Shown here piece by piece: positions 33,983 to 43,692 of a stretch of 64,000 nt of DNA. The translations under genes were made by a program, and so were the position numbers. Position 1 is the stretch's first letter. Each line of letters opens with the position of its first letter. The notes under the pieces were generated by a model. That model did no database searches. It saw only the letters and a list, made by a program, of their open reading frames with translations, and had not been told where the DNA came from. This DNA comes from Sphingomonas sp. (GTDB taxonomy: Bacteria; Pseudomonadota; Alphaproteobacteria; Sphingomonadales; Sphingomonadaceae), in the NCBI RefSeq assembly GCF_003248515.1, contig NZ_QFOB01000001.1, forward strand, positions 496,001-560,000, in the 5' to 3' direction.

Positions 33983-34744
33983 TCAGGCGAAGCCGAGCGC
34001 GTCGGCCATCGAATAACGGCCGGCGGGCTTGCCCGCGAGCCAGACCGCCCCGCGCAGCGCGCCCCTGGCGAAGATCGCGCGGCTTTCGGCGCGGTGGCCA
34101 AGCTCGATCCGCTCACCCTCGCTCGCGAACACCACCTGGTGATCGCCCGCCACGGATCCACCACGCAGCGAGGCATAATAGATGCCGCCCTCCTCGCGGG
34201 CATGCGGGCCTTCCCGCATCCGATCGAAGCGGTTGAGTTCGGTGGTCGAGGCCGCACCGCGCCCCACATTCGCGGATGCGCCGAGCAACAAGGCAGTGCC
34301 GGAGGGGCTATCCAGCTTGTGGCGATGGTGCATCTCCACGATCTCGATATCCCAATCCGTGCCCAGGATGCGCGCGGCCTGCTCGACGAGGCCACGCAGC
34401 ACGTTCACGCCCAACGAGGTATTGGCGGTCTGCAACACGGCCACCTGTTCCGCCGCGCGATCGATCGCGGCATGATGCTCCGGCTGGAGCCCTGTCGTCC
34501 CGATCAGGATCGGCGTGCCGGAGGCGATCGCCAGCGCAAGATTCGCCTCCAGCGCATCGGGCATCGAAAAATCGATCAGCACGTCCGCTATCGCGGCCAG
34601 AGACACAGCGTCCGCGGGGCCGCCCGATACCACGCCATCACGATCCACGCCGCCGGCGATGGCGAGCCCCGCCTCGCCCGCAGCCGTTGCGATCGCGCGC
34701 CCCATGCGGCCGGCCGCGCCCAAGATTCCGATGCTCATCGTCAT
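33983..34744 (-). CDS. dapB: 4-hydroxy-tetrahydrodipicolinate reductase
   Basis: NAD(P)H-dependent step of lysine and meso-diaminopimelate synthesis. 253 aa. Nucleotide-binding GILGAAGRMG at the N-terminus, GTTGLQPEHH, and the catalytic segment EMHHRHKLDSPSGTALLL are intact. Start ATG 34744, or 34738 (second ATG). First gene of dapB-nth-secreted protein. Confidence 0.97.
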   Translation of the reverse strand: MTMSIGILGAAGRMGRAIATAAGEAGLAIAGGVDRDGVVSGGPADAVSLAAIADVLIDFSMPDALEANLALAIASGTPILIGTTGLQPEHHAAIDRAAEQVAVLQTANTSLGVNVLRGLVEQAARILGTDWDIEIVEMHHRHKLDSPSGTALLLGASANVGRGAASTTELNRFDRMREGPHAREEGGIYYASLRGGSVAGDHQVVFASEGERIELGHRAESRAIFARGALRGAVWLAGKPAGRYSMADALGFA

Positions 34745-34800
34745 GGTGCGGCCTTAGAGGCAGAGCGGCTGGCGGGGAAGCGGCGCCATCGCTTCCGGCG

Positions 34801-35412
34801 TCAGTGGCTGCCGATCCAGTCCGCCACCTCGCCCGCCACCTGATTGGCCGCCTGATCCAGCGCCATGCCAACGATCTGCGGCTCTTCCGACGAAACCGGC
34901 ACGCGCGCCGTGAAGCGACGCGTCTCAATCCTGTCCGATCCCGATCGCGCGATATTGCCATCGTAGGTGACGATCACGGCCTTGCCCGGGCCATCGAGCC
35001 CGAAGGCCACGAGAGATCCGCTCAAGCGCAGATCCGGCTGGATGCCGGTGAAGCGCGTTTCCGGCACGAAGCGGCCGGTCTTGGCCTCGATCGTCTCCGC
35101 CAGCAGCCCCCGCATCAGCACGGCCGGCGTCGCCGCCCACAGCGCATCCTTCAGATAGGCGATCGAGTTGGGGCCGGCCTGCACCATCACGCGCTGGGTG
35201 ACGAGCGTGGGTGGCGCGCTGGGCATCATCACGTTCACGGCATGCGCATCATCGCTCGTCCGCACGGCCCCCGCCGCCACGGGCGTGATGGCATGGAGCG
35301 ACATGAGCGTGGGCGGCGGCTTGGGGCCGAAGCTGATGCAACCGGCCAGTGACAGGGACGCCGCGCCGATCAGGGCCGTGCGGGCAAGAAGGGTGGCGAA
35401 CTTGGCGGTCAT
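34801..35412 (-). CDS. ABC-type transport auxiliary lipoprotein (PqiC/MlaB-associated family)
   Basis: 203 aa. The signal sequence ends in the lipobox LSLAGC (Cys25), so it is lipid-anchored. The mature domain (VNVMMPSAPPTLVTQRVMVQAGPNSIAYLKDALWAATP) resembles the auxiliary lipoprotein domain found with Mla/Pqi transporters. Last gene of the mlaE-mlaF-mlaD-lipoprotein unit, 13 nt after mlaD. It probably links the MCE protein to the outer membrane. Confidence 0.88.
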   Translation of the reverse strand: MTAKFATLLARTALIGAASLSLAGCISFGPKPPPTLMSLHAITPVAAGAVRTSDDAHAVNVMMPSAPPTLVTQRVMVQAGPNSIAYLKDALWAATPAVLMRGLLAETIEAKTGRFVPETRFTGIQPDLRLSGSLVAFGLDGPGKAVIVTYDGNIARSGSDRIETRRFTARVPVSSEEPQIVGMALDQAANQVAGEVADWIGSH

Positions 35413-35425
35413 GGCTTCTCGTCCC

Positions 35426-36361
35426 TCACTTGCCGGGTTTGTAATCGGGCAGGCGGCTGCCGCCGATCAGGCCGCCGGCGCCGCCGCGATCGAAGCGCGA
35501 CGTGATCGCCTGCAGCGAGGCGGCTGTCTCCGAAAGATCGCGGATCAGCTGGTTGGCGGCCGGCACCGTCTGGGTGGAGATCGCCTTCATGCCCGGCCGG
35601 GCATCGCTGATCGCGGCATCCAGATTGGCCAGGCTCTTCTTTGCCGAACCCACCGCCTCGTTCATGTTGACGAGCAGCGGGCCGACATTTTGGTTCGTCG
35701 TATCGGCGAGATTGCCGATCTTTTCCGCCGCATCACCCGCCTGCTTCACGGCGATGCGTGCCTGCGCCAGCGTCTCGGCGATCTCCGGCGAGCGATCCGC
35801 CAGCGATCCGCTGATCCGGTCGATATTCTTGAGGATGCCCGTGATCGATCGCTGATTGTCCGGATTGAGCAGGTCGCTCACCCGTTCGGTCAGCACCGTC
35901 AGCTTTTCCAGCAGGCGCGGCGCATTGTTGAGCAGCGCGCCGAGGCCGCCCGTCTTCGGCGGGATCAGTGGATAGCCCCATGGCCCCGGCTGATCGATCG
36001 GCGGCGCATTCTGCACCGCGCCATCCAGATTGATCTGGCTGACACCGGTGAAGCCCACGCCCGCGATCGTGGCGGTCGTCCCTTGCAGCACGGGCGTATC
36101 GTTCTTGATGGCGATGCGCACGCGGATCAGCTCCGGCTGATCCGGCATGATCGCGATATCTTCCACCTTGCCCACGGGCACACCCGAAAAGGTGATGGCC
36201 GATCCCTTGGCGAGACCATCCACGGATGTCTTGAAGAGGATGTCGTAGCGCTTCTCGCTCGCCCCGCCGAAGCCCGCCAGCCAGACGAGGAACACGACCG
36301 TGACGAGCAGCAGGATCAGCACGATGCTGCCGACAAGGATGTTGTTGGACCGGTTTTCCAT
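35426..36361 (-). CDS. mlaD: MCE-domain protein (MlaD-like)
   Basis: 311 aa. N-terminal membrane helix ILVGSIVLILLLVTVVFLVWLAGF, then one MCE domain (YDILFKTSVDGLAKGSAITFSGVPVGKVEDI). A long helical C-terminal tail rich in Asn, Leu and Ala follows. It is the periplasmic lipid-binding ring component of the Mla-type transporter. Its start overlaps the mlaF stop by one base (TGATG). Confidence 0.94.
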   Translation of the reverse strand: MENRSNNILVGSIVLILLLVTVVFLVWLAGFGGASEKRYDILFKTSVDGLAKGSAITFSGVPVGKVEDIAIMPDQPELIRVRIAIKNDTPVLQGTTATIAGVGFTGVSQINLDGAVQNAPPIDQPGPWGYPLIPPKTGGLGALLNNAPRLLEKLTVLTERVSDLLNPDNQRSITGILKNIDRISGSLADRSPEIAETLAQARIAVKQAGDAAEKIGNLADTTNQNVGPLLVNMNEAVGSAKKSLANLDAAISDARPGMKAISTQTVPAANQLIRDLSETAASLQAITSRFDRGGAGGLIGGSRLPDYKPGK

Positions 36362-37284
36362 CAGCGTTCCTCGTCTTTCACGGCAGGGGCGTCAGCGCCG
36401 TCCCCAGCCTCGCTCTCGTCTCCGCCGGCCGATGCCAGCGCGGCCTCGCGCCGCCGGGCCTCTTCGGCGGGATCATCATCTTCATGGCGTTCTGCGGACT
36501 CGGCGGCGGCGCGGCCGCGCGGCCCGCTGAAATATTCCTGGATCCAGGGATGATCCAGCGCCAGCAATTCGGGGATCGTGCCGACCGCCACGACCTTCCT
36601 GTCCGCCAGCACGGCCACCCTGTCGCAGATGGCGTGAAGCGTATCCAGATCGTGCGTGATCAGGAAAACGGTGAGGCCCAGCGTTTCCTTCAGCCCCTTG
36701 ATGAGATCGTCGAACGCGGCCGCGCCGATCGGATCGAGGCCGGCCGTGGGCTCGTCCAGGAACAACAGCTCGGGATCGAGCGCCAGGCTGCGCGCGAGGC
36801 CCGCGCGCTTCTTCATGCCGCCCGAAAGCTCCGAGGGGAATTTGGGGCCGGCCTCGGCGGGCAATCCCGTCATCGCCACCTTGTAAGCGGCGATCTCGTC
36901 GAGGAATTTCTCGCCCAGTTCCGGAAAATATTCGCGGAGCGGCACCTCGACATTCTCGGCCACGGTGAGCGTGGAGAAAAGCGCGCCGCCCTGGAAAAGC
37001 ACGCCCCAGCGGCGGCGCACGTCGCGCGCCTCCTGCTCGTCGCGCCCGATCATCGGCTCGCCAAACACGGCGACTTCCCCTGCGACAGGCGTCTGCAATC
37101 CGATGATCGATCGCATCAGCACGGATTTGCCCGTGCCCGATCCGCCGACCACGCCCAGAATCTCGCCGCGACGGACATCGAGATCGAGATCCTTGTGGAC
37201 CACCTGCTCGCCAAACGCGTTGGAAAGCCCGCGCACGCAGATCACGGCCTCGCGACAATCGGCAGCGGCCTTGGACAGCGTCAT
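36361..37284 (-). CDS. mlaF: Mla-type ABC transporter ATPase
   Basis: 307 aa. Walker A GGSGTGKS, signature SELSGGMKKRAGLARSLA, Walker B LLFLDEPTAGLDP and the switch histidine ITHDLDT are all present. An acidic, Glu/Asp-rich C-terminal tail of about 45 residues extends beyond the usual length. Energises lipid movement with mlaE; the start overlaps the mlaE stop by 4 nt. Confidence 0.96.
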   Translation of the reverse strand: MTLSKAAADCREAVICVRGLSNAFGEQVVHKDLDLDVRRGEILGVVGGSGTGKSVLMRSIIGLQTPVAGEVAVFGEPMIGRDEQEARDVRRRWGVLFQGGALFSTLTVAENVEVPLREYFPELGEKFLDEIAAYKVAMTGLPAEAGPKFPSELSGGMKKRAGLARSLALDPELLFLDEPTAGLDPIGAAAFDDLIKGLKETLGLTVFLITHDLDTLHAICDRVAVLADRKVVAVGTIPELLALDHPWIQEYFSGPRGRAAAESAERHEDDDPAEEARRREAALASAGGDESEAGDGADAPAVKDEER

Positions 37285-38387
37285 ATCCAGCCGACCGATG
37301 CGAAGAAGACCGCGAAGAAGGCATCGAGCACGATCACGAGGAAGATGGACTGGACGACGGCGGATGTGGTGCGCAGGCCGACGGCCTCGGCATTGCCTTC
37401 CACCTGCATCCCCTGGAAGCAGCCCGAAATCGCGATGATGAGCCCGAAGACGGGCGCCTTGATGAGACCCTGATAGACATCCGTGATCGGCACGACCTCA
37501 CGAATGCGCGACACGAAGGTGATCGGAGGCATGTCGAGCGACGTCCAGCAGAAGAGGCCGCCGCCGATCAGCGCCACCATCGCCGCATAGAAAGCGAGCA
37601 GGGGCATCATCGCCACCGCCGCCGTGATGCGCGGGATGACGAGCGCCTCCATCGGCGACACGCCGATCGTGCGCATCGCATCCACTTCCTCGGCCAGCCG
37701 CATCGATCCGATTTGCGCGGCGAAGGCGGATCCAGATCGGCCGGCCACCATGATCGCCGTCATCAGCACGCCCAGCTCGCGGAAGGTGAGCCGGCCGACG
37801 AGATTGATCGTGAATACCTCCGCGCCGAACTGGCGCAGCTGGATCGCGCCCTGCTGGGCGATCACCACACCGATCAGGAAGCTCATCAGGCCGATGATCG
37901 CCAGCGCTTCCACGCCCACAACCTCGAACTGGCGGACGATCGCGTTCCAGCGCAGCCGCCCCGGATTGCGCAGCAGATCCCAATAACTGACGAGCACGGC
38001 ACCATAGAAACCGATCAGCCCCAGCATCGTATGCCCGGCCATGGCGGTGGCCGCGCCGATCTGGTTCAGCACGCGGAACAGGGGCAGGGTGCGATCCGGC
38101 CGGATCTTCAGCGGCTTGTCCGCCGCGGCCACCTGCTCCAGCAGATGTGCCTCCTCCGGGCTTGCGCCTACCAGTTCGGCATCATGATCGCGCACGATGC
38201 GATGCACCAGCCAGGCGCCCACCGTATCCATCCGCCCGACCTCGCCAAGATCGACACGGGCGGGACGGGTGGCCAGCGATTCGAGGCGCTGCGGCAACGT
38301 GCCGAGACGGGCGAGCGTCATATCCCCGGTGAAGCGGAGCGTGCCGCCCTCGCGGTCGTCGAGATTGAAATCGGCAGCCGCGCTCAT
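37281..38387 (-). CDS. mlaE: Mla-type ABC permease with fused N-terminal STAS domain
   Basis: 368 aa. Residues 1-110 form a STAS-like domain (RFTGDMTLARLGTLPQRLESL, VDLGEVGRMDTVGAWLVHRI), equivalent to separate MlaB in E. coli. The MlaE permease follows (LIGVVIAQQGAIQLRQFGAEVFTINLVG; SAFAAQIGSMRLAEEVDAMRTIGVSP) with five or six helices. ATG 38387 excludes a shadow extension to 38561. First gene of the operon. Confidence 0.95.
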   Translation of the reverse strand: MSAAADFNLDDREGGTLRFTGDMTLARLGTLPQRLESLATRPARVDLGEVGRMDTVGAWLVHRIVRDHDAELVGASPEEAHLLEQVAAADKPLKIRPDRTLPLFRVLNQIGAATAMAGHTMLGLIGFYGAVLVSYWDLLRNPGRLRWNAIVRQFEVVGVEALAIIGLMSFLIGVVIAQQGAIQLRQFGAEVFTINLVGRLTFRELGVLMTAIMVAGRSGSAFAAQIGSMRLAEEVDAMRTIGVSPMEALVIPRITAAVAMMPLLAFYAAMVALIGGGLFCWTSLDMPPITFVSRIREVVPITDVYQGLIKAPVFGLIIAISGCFQGMQVEGNAEAVGLRTTSAVVQSIFLVIVLDAFFAVFFASVGWI

Positions 38388-38544
38388 GGGAAACGGATAT
38401 CGTGCCTGTAGAAAAGCGCAACGGGCGCGAAACGAGCAATTCTTCATCAGACGCGCGGCAGGGGCGAAGGTTCCGGCCCGGTTTGCGATCACGGGCCGAT
38501 GCCCCCTTGCGTCCCGCGCCGGCTTCGTGTCCGGCAGCGGCGAC

Positions 38545-39219
38545 ATGATCGAACTCGCCATCTATGACATGGATCGCACGGTCACCCGCACCGGCACCTA
38601 CACGCCTTTCCTGCTGCACGCCGCCGCGCGCCTGGCACCGTGGCGGCTGCTGCTCGCCCCTGCCGTGCCCTTCGTGATGGCCGCCTATGCCGCCAAACTG
38701 ATCGATCGGCGGCGGCTGAAGGAGATCAATCAGCGACTGCTGCTGGGCGGAACCGTCCCGCGCGGGACGCTGGCGCCCGTGACCGAAAGCTTCGCGGATC
38801 TGATCCTGCGAACGAACGTGCTGCCCGGCGCGCTCCGCCAGATCGCGGAGGACAGGGCGGCAGGCCGCAGGCTGGTGCTCGCGACGGCATCCTATCGCTT
38901 CTATGTCGAGCCGATCGCGGCCCGGCTGGGCTTTGACGACGTGATCGCCACGGGCAGCGTCACCGGGCTCGACGATATCATCCACGCCAGGATCGATGGC
39001 GAGAACAATTATGGCCCCGCCAAGCTGCGCCTGATCCAGGCATGGATGGAAGCGGAGGGCATCGCCCGCGCGAACGCGCGCATCCGCTTCTATTCGGATC
39101 ATGTCTCGGACGTGCCGGTGCTGGATTGGGCGGACGAGCCCTTCGCCGTCAATGCGAGCCCCAAGCTGGCCCGGATGGCCGCGAAGCGCGGATGGCCCGC
39201 GCTGAACTGGAGCGCCTGA
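38545..39219 (+). CDS. HAD-IB family phosphatase
   Basis: 224 aa. The HAD nucleophile motif is IYDMDRTVTRTG, with Asp8 and Asp10. A helical cap with a hydrophobic stretch follows (LLLAPAVPFVMAAYAAKLIDR). Motif II is LATASY, and motif III/IV is FYSDHVSDVPVLDWAD. It resembles SerB-like subfamily IB enzymes of unknown substrate. Divergent from mlaE, 103 nt upstream of ftsK. Confidence 0.9.
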   Translation: MIELAIYDMDRTVTRTGTYTPFLLHAAARLAPWRLLLAPAVPFVMAAYAAKLIDRRRLKEINQRLLLGGTVPRGTLAPVTESFADLILRTNVLPGALRQIAEDRAAGRRLVLATASYRFYVEPIAARLGFDDVIATGSVTGLDDIIHARIDGENNYGPAKLRLIQAWMEAEGIARANARIRFYSDHVSDVPVLDWADEPFAVNASPKLARMAAKRGWPALNWSA

Positions 39220-39322
39220 GCCGCGCCGAATCGGGCCGAATCGGATCGTGTCGCCATCGCCCGGGTTTGCCCCGGCGGAACATTTGCGGCACAATCGCGG
39301 GGCACAGAAGGACGAAGCGGCG

Positions 39323-41659
39323 ATGGCGACACGGGCTCCCGAGGGGCGCTGGCAGGATAGGGTGGGCCATGTCGGCCGCCGGGGCGGGGCCATGATCGGC
39401 GCGCTCGCGATTCTGGCTGCCATCCTGCTCGCGGCCTTCGCACTCGCCAGCTACAAGCCCACCGATCCCGGACTGAACACCGCCGCCGGAGGGCCGCCCG
39501 GCAACGTGCTGGGCCTGCCGGGCGCCTGGGCCGCCGATCTGCTGCTGACGCTGATCGGCCTGCCGACCGTGCTGCTGCTGCCGCCCCTCGCTGTCGTGGC
39601 GCTTCGCCTGTGGCGCGGCGTCGGGCCCGGCCGCTGGAAGCGCATGCTGCCGATCGCGCTCGTCGCCATCATCCTGCTCGATGCGGCGCTGGGCTTGTTT
39701 CGGGGCGGGACGGGGCTGCCGCTGCCGGCCGGGCTCGGCGGAATCGTCGGCATCGGCGTGTCCGCGGCGGCGGAAGCCGGCCTCTCCCGCCTGCCCGATC
39801 CGGCACTGGCGCCCGCGATCCGTCTGGGCGGTGCCGCGCTCCTGCTGGCGATCGGGCTTACCGTGGCGCTGTATTCGCTCGGGCTGGACGCCGGCGAACG
39901 CGCCACCCTGTTTCGCCGCCGCGATCGCCTCGACGAGGCGGATGAGGATTTCGTGTATGACGAGGCGCCCGCCATGGCGGCGGCAACCCCCGCGAAGCGA
40001 CCGGCCAAGCCCGCTCCCCGCGCCACGATCGTGCCCGACGATGACGAGCCGGCACCACGCACCACGATCACAGCGCCCGCGCCTGCCCCCGTCACCAGCC
40101 AGCGCGTCAATCGCGAGCGGCAGACCAATCTGGCGCTGGGCGATACGTGGGTGCTGCCCACGCTGGATCTGCTCGCGCCCGTGCCTGCGGGTGGCTCGCA
40201 GCCGATCGACAAGCCGTCGCTGGAGCGCAACGCGCGCCTGCTGGAAACCGTGCTCGAGGATTTCCACGTTCGCGGCCACATCACGGAGGTGCGCCCCGGC
40301 CCGGTCGTGACGATGTATGAACTGGAGCCGGCGGCCGGCATCAAGGCCAGCCGCGTCACCGCCCTTTCGGATGATATCGCGCGCAACATGTCCGCGCTCT
40401 CGGCGCGTATCGCCACCGTGCCGGGCCGCACGGTGATCGGCATCGAATTGCCCAACCAGAAGCGCGAGGCCGTCTCCTTTTCCGAGATGATCGCCAGCCG
40501 CACCTTCGAGGAGCAGGCGCCGGGCACGTTGCCGCTGATCCTGGGCAAGAATATCGCGGGCGATCCCGTCGTCGCCGATCTCGCGCCCATGCCCCACCTG
40601 CTCGTTGCCGGCACGACCGGATCGGGCAAGTCGGTCGGCCTGAACAGCATGATCCTGTCGCTTCTCTATCGGCTCACGCCGGACGAGTGCCGGATGATCA
40701 TGATCGATCCCAAGATGCTGGAGCTCAGCATCTATGACGATATCCCCCACCTTCTGGCTCCCGTCGTGACGGAGCCGCCCAAGGCCATCCGCGCGCTGAA
40801 ATGGGCGGTGGAGCAGATGGAGGATCGCTATCGGATGATGGCGTCGGTCGGCGTCCGCAGCCTCGCCTCGTTCAACGACAAGATCCGCGCCGCCAAGGCC
40901 AAGGGCCAGCCGCTCGGCCGCAAGGTGCAGACGGGATATGACGCCGACACCGGCCAGCCGATCTACGAGGAGGAGAAGCTCGAGTTCGAGCCGTTGCCCA
41001 AGATCGTGGTGGTGGTGGACGAGCTGGCCGATCTGATGATGACGGCCGGCAAGGAAGTGGAATTCCTGATCCAGCGGCTCGCGCAGAAGGCGCGCGCGGC
41101 GGGCATCCACCTCATCATGGCCACGCAGCGCCCCTCGGTCGACGTCATCACCGGCGTCATCAAGGCCAACCTGCCGACGCGCATCAGCTTCTCCGTCACC
41201 TCCAAGATCGATTCGCGCACTATCCTGGGCGAACAGGGCGCCGAGCAGCTGCTGGGCAAGGGCGACATGCTCTACATGCCCGGCGGCAAGCAGATCGTGC
41301 GCGTCCACGGCCCCTTCGTCTCGGACGACGAGGTTCGCGCCGTGGCCGATCACTGGAAGGCGCAGAAGGCCCCCGAATATATCTCGTCCGTCACCGAGGA
41401 GCCCGAGGACGGCAGCTTCGCGATGGACGGCGCCCCGGCCGGCGACGATTCGCCCGACGCGCAGCTTTATCGCAAGGCGGTGCAGGTGGTGGCGGAATCG
41501 CAGAAGGCATCGACCAGCTACGTCCAGCGCCAGCTCCGCATCGGCTATAATTCGGCCGCGCGCCTGATCGACCGGATGGAGAAGGAAGGTGTCGTCGGCT
41601 CCCCCGACCATGTCGGCCGCCGCGAAGTGCTGATCGACCGTAACGGCCAGCCGGTCTGA
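39323..41659 (+). CDS. ftsK: DNA translocase FtsK
   Basis: 778 aa. Four N-terminal membrane helices, a Pro/Ala-rich linker, then the motor: Walker A GTTGSGKS at about residues 430-437, Walker B IVVVVDELADLMM, and a C-terminal winged-helix gamma domain (TSYVQRQLRIGYNSAARLIDRMEKEGVVG) that reads KOPS. It couples division to clearance of chromosome ends. ATG 39323 was chosen over the track of upstream frame. The linker is shorter than in E. coli. Confidence 0.97.
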   Translation: MATRAPEGRWQDRVGHVGRRGGAMIGALAILAAILLAAFALASYKPTDPGLNTAAGGPPGNVLGLPGAWAADLLLTLIGLPTVLLLPPLAVVALRLWRGVGPGRWKRMLPIALVAIILLDAALGLFRGGTGLPLPAGLGGIVGIGVSAAAEAGLSRLPDPALAPAIRLGGAALLLAIGLTVALYSLGLDAGERATLFRRRDRLDEADEDFVYDEAPAMAAATPAKRPAKPAPRATIVPDDDEPAPRTTITAPAPAPVTSQRVNRERQTNLALGDTWVLPTLDLLAPVPAGGSQPIDKPSLERNARLLETVLEDFHVRGHITEVRPGPVVTMYELEPAAGIKASRVTALSDDIARNMSALSARIATVPGRTVIGIELPNQKREAVSFSEMIASRTFEEQAPGTLPLILGKNIAGDPVVADLAPMPHLLVAGTTGSGKSVGLNSMILSLLYRLTPDECRMIMIDPKMLELSIYDDIPHLLAPVVTEPPKAIRALKWAVEQMEDRYRMMASVGVRSLASFNDKIRAAKAKGQPLGRKVQTGYDADTGQPIYEEEKLEFEPLPKIVVVVDELADLMMTAGKEVEFLIQRLAQKARAAGIHLIMATQRPSVDVITGVIKANLPTRISFSVTSKIDSRTILGEQGAEQLLGKGDMLYMPGGKQIVRVHGPFVSDDEVRAVADHWKAQKAPEYISSVTEEPEDGSFAMDGAPAGDDSPDAQLYRKAVQVVAESQKASTSYVQRQLRIGYNSAARLIDRMEKEGVVGSPDHVGRREVLIDRNGQPV

Positions 41660-41693
41660 CACCGCCGACCGGGCGCAGAGCAGGGATAGTCGC

Positions 41694-43643
41694 ATGATCA
41701 AGCCATGGGTGGCGATCGCCGCCGCCGTCACGATTGCGGGCGCAGCATCGGCGCAGGGCCCGGCGACCGCTCCTTCCATCGCCCCGCCCGCCGCGATTAC
41801 CGGCGATGGCGTGCCTTCGATCCCGGCCGCGCTGGCAGCCGCGACGAGGCCCTATCTGGAATATCGCACCGCCATCTTCGAGGGCTGGAACCCGAAGACC
41901 AGGGCCGCCTTGATCGCCACCAATTTCGGCAATACGCGCCAGCTTCATGAAATCGCCGCGCCGATGGGCGATCGGCGGCAAATCTCGTTCGAGGCGGACA
42001 ATATCGCATCGGGCGAATATGCGCCGCCGGGTGACGCGCTGGTGCTACAGAAGGACGTTGGCGGCAGCGAATTCTGGCAGCTCTACACGCTCGATCACGG
42101 CCGGCTGACCTTGCTGACCGACGGCAGGAGCCGCAACGAAATGGGGCCGTGGACGCGCGACGGCCACTGGCTCGCCTACAGTTCCACGCGTCGCAACGGC
42201 ACGGATACCGATCTCTACGCCGTCGATCCGCGTGACCCCAAAAGCGATCACATGATCGCGCAGATGAGCGGCGCCGGCTGGTCGATCACCGGCTTCACGC
42301 CGGACGGGACGAGCGCGATCGTGAAACATTATCGCTCGATCACCCGCAGCGAGCTTTTCCTGATGGATATCGAAGGCGGCGCGATGCGCCCGATCGGCGA
42401 CCACGGGAAAGAGGTGGCCTATGGCGACGCCCGCTTCGCCAAGGACGGCGTCCTGTGGGCAACCTCCGACGAGGGATCGGATTTCCAGCGGCTCGGCACG
42501 ATCGATCCCACCAGTGGTGTCTTCACGCCGATCGCCGGCCAGGCGAAATGGGATGTCGAATCATTCTCGATCTCGGCCGAAGGCGATTTCGTCGCCTTCG
42601 TCACCAACGAGGCCGGGGTCAGCCGACTCGGCATTCTCAATGCCCGCACCGGCACGGTGAGCCAGGTCACGAATCTGCCAACGGGCGTAATCTCCGCGCT
42701 GAAGGTCGCGCCCTGGGGTGAGATCGGCCTCAGCCTCGCCTCGGCGCGATCGGCCAGCGACATTTATTCGGTCGATCCCAAGACGCTGAAGGTGACGCGC
42801 TGGACGCAGAGCGAGACGGGCGGGCTGGATCCCGCCGCCAATGTCGAGCCGGAGCTGGTGACGGTGAAGAGCTTCGACGGGGAAGCGATATCGGGCTTTC
42901 TCTATCGGCCCGATCCGAAGAAATTCCCCGGCAAGCGGCCGCTGATCGTCGATATCCATGGCGGCCCGGAAAGCCAGACGCGCCCCGGCTTCCTCGGCCG
43001 CGCCAATTATTATCCGAACGAACTGGGCGTGGCGCTCTTCTATCCCAACGTCCGCGGATCGAACGGCTACGGCAAGCGCTTCCTCTCGCTCGACAACGGC
43101 CCGTTCAGGCGCGAGGATTCGGTGAAGGACATCGGCGCCTTCCTCGATCGCCTCGCCGCCGATCCGCAGATCGATGCCGCCCGCATCGGCGAAACCGGCG
43201 GCAGTTATGGCGGCTATATGTGCTACGCCACCGCCATCCGATATGGCGTGCGCCTGAAGGGCGGCATCTGCCAGCGCGCCATTTCCAGCTTCGTCTCGTT
43301 CCTGGAACATACGCAGAGCTATCGCCGGGATCTGCGCCGCGTCGAATATGGCGATGAACGCGATCCGAAGCAGCGCGCCAAGCTGCTCGCCATATCGCCG
43401 CTCACGCACATAGCCGATCTCAGGATCCCGCTCGTGATCGTCACCGGCGGCAATGATCCGCGCGTGCCGCCGTCCGAATCGGAACAGATGGTGAAAGCCG
43501 TCCGCGCGAATGGCGCGCCCGTATGGCACGTCTTCGCCGCCGACGAGGGGCATGGCTATGTGAAGAAGGAGAATCTCGACTATCAGTTCTGGGCGAGCCT
43601 CCTCTTCTGGCAGAAGACCCTGCTCGGCCCCGACGCGAAGTGA
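41694..43643 (+). CDS. S9-family serine peptidase (prolyl-oligopeptidase type)
   Basis: 649 aa. Signal peptide MIKPWVAIAAAVTIAGAASA, a beta-propeller of about 350 residues (TDL/VDPRD repeats), then an alpha/beta hydrolase domain. The catalytic triad is readable: Ser504 in GGSYGGYM, Asp588 in TGGNDPRVP and His620 in DEGHGY. Periplasmic di- or tripeptidyl peptidase-like; 34 nt after ftsK. Confidence 0.92.
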   Translation: MIKPWVAIAAAVTIAGAASAQGPATAPSIAPPAAITGDGVPSIPAALAAATRPYLEYRTAIFEGWNPKTRAALIATNFGNTRQLHEIAAPMGDRRQISFEADNIASGEYAPPGDALVLQKDVGGSEFWQLYTLDHGRLTLLTDGRSRNEMGPWTRDGHWLAYSSTRRNGTDTDLYAVDPRDPKSDHMIAQMSGAGWSITGFTPDGTSAIVKHYRSITRSELFLMDIEGGAMRPIGDHGKEVAYGDARFAKDGVLWATSDEGSDFQRLGTIDPTSGVFTPIAGQAKWDVESFSISAEGDFVAFVTNEAGVSRLGILNARTGTVSQVTNLPTGVISALKVAPWGEIGLSLASARSASDIYSVDPKTLKVTRWTQSETGGLDPAANVEPELVTVKSFDGEAISGFLYRPDPKKFPGKRPLIVDIHGGPESQTRPGFLGRANYYPNELGVALFYPNVRGSNGYGKRFLSLDNGPFRREDSVKDIGAFLDRLAADPQIDAARIGETGGSYGGYMCYATAIRYGVRLKGGICQRAISSFVSFLEHTQSYRRDLRRVEYGDERDPKQRAKLLAISPLTHIADLRIPLVIVTGGNDPRVPPSESEQMVKAVRANGAPVWHVFAADEGHGYVKKENLDYQFWASLLFWQKTLLGPDAK

Positions 43644-43692
43644 AGGGATGGAATTCAGTGCGGGTTCAATCCGCCGGCCCCATGGCGACGCG

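Noticed and set aside
39149..41779. 876-aa open frame antisense to ftsK
   Set aside because: Shadow of ftsK; no recognisable motifs.
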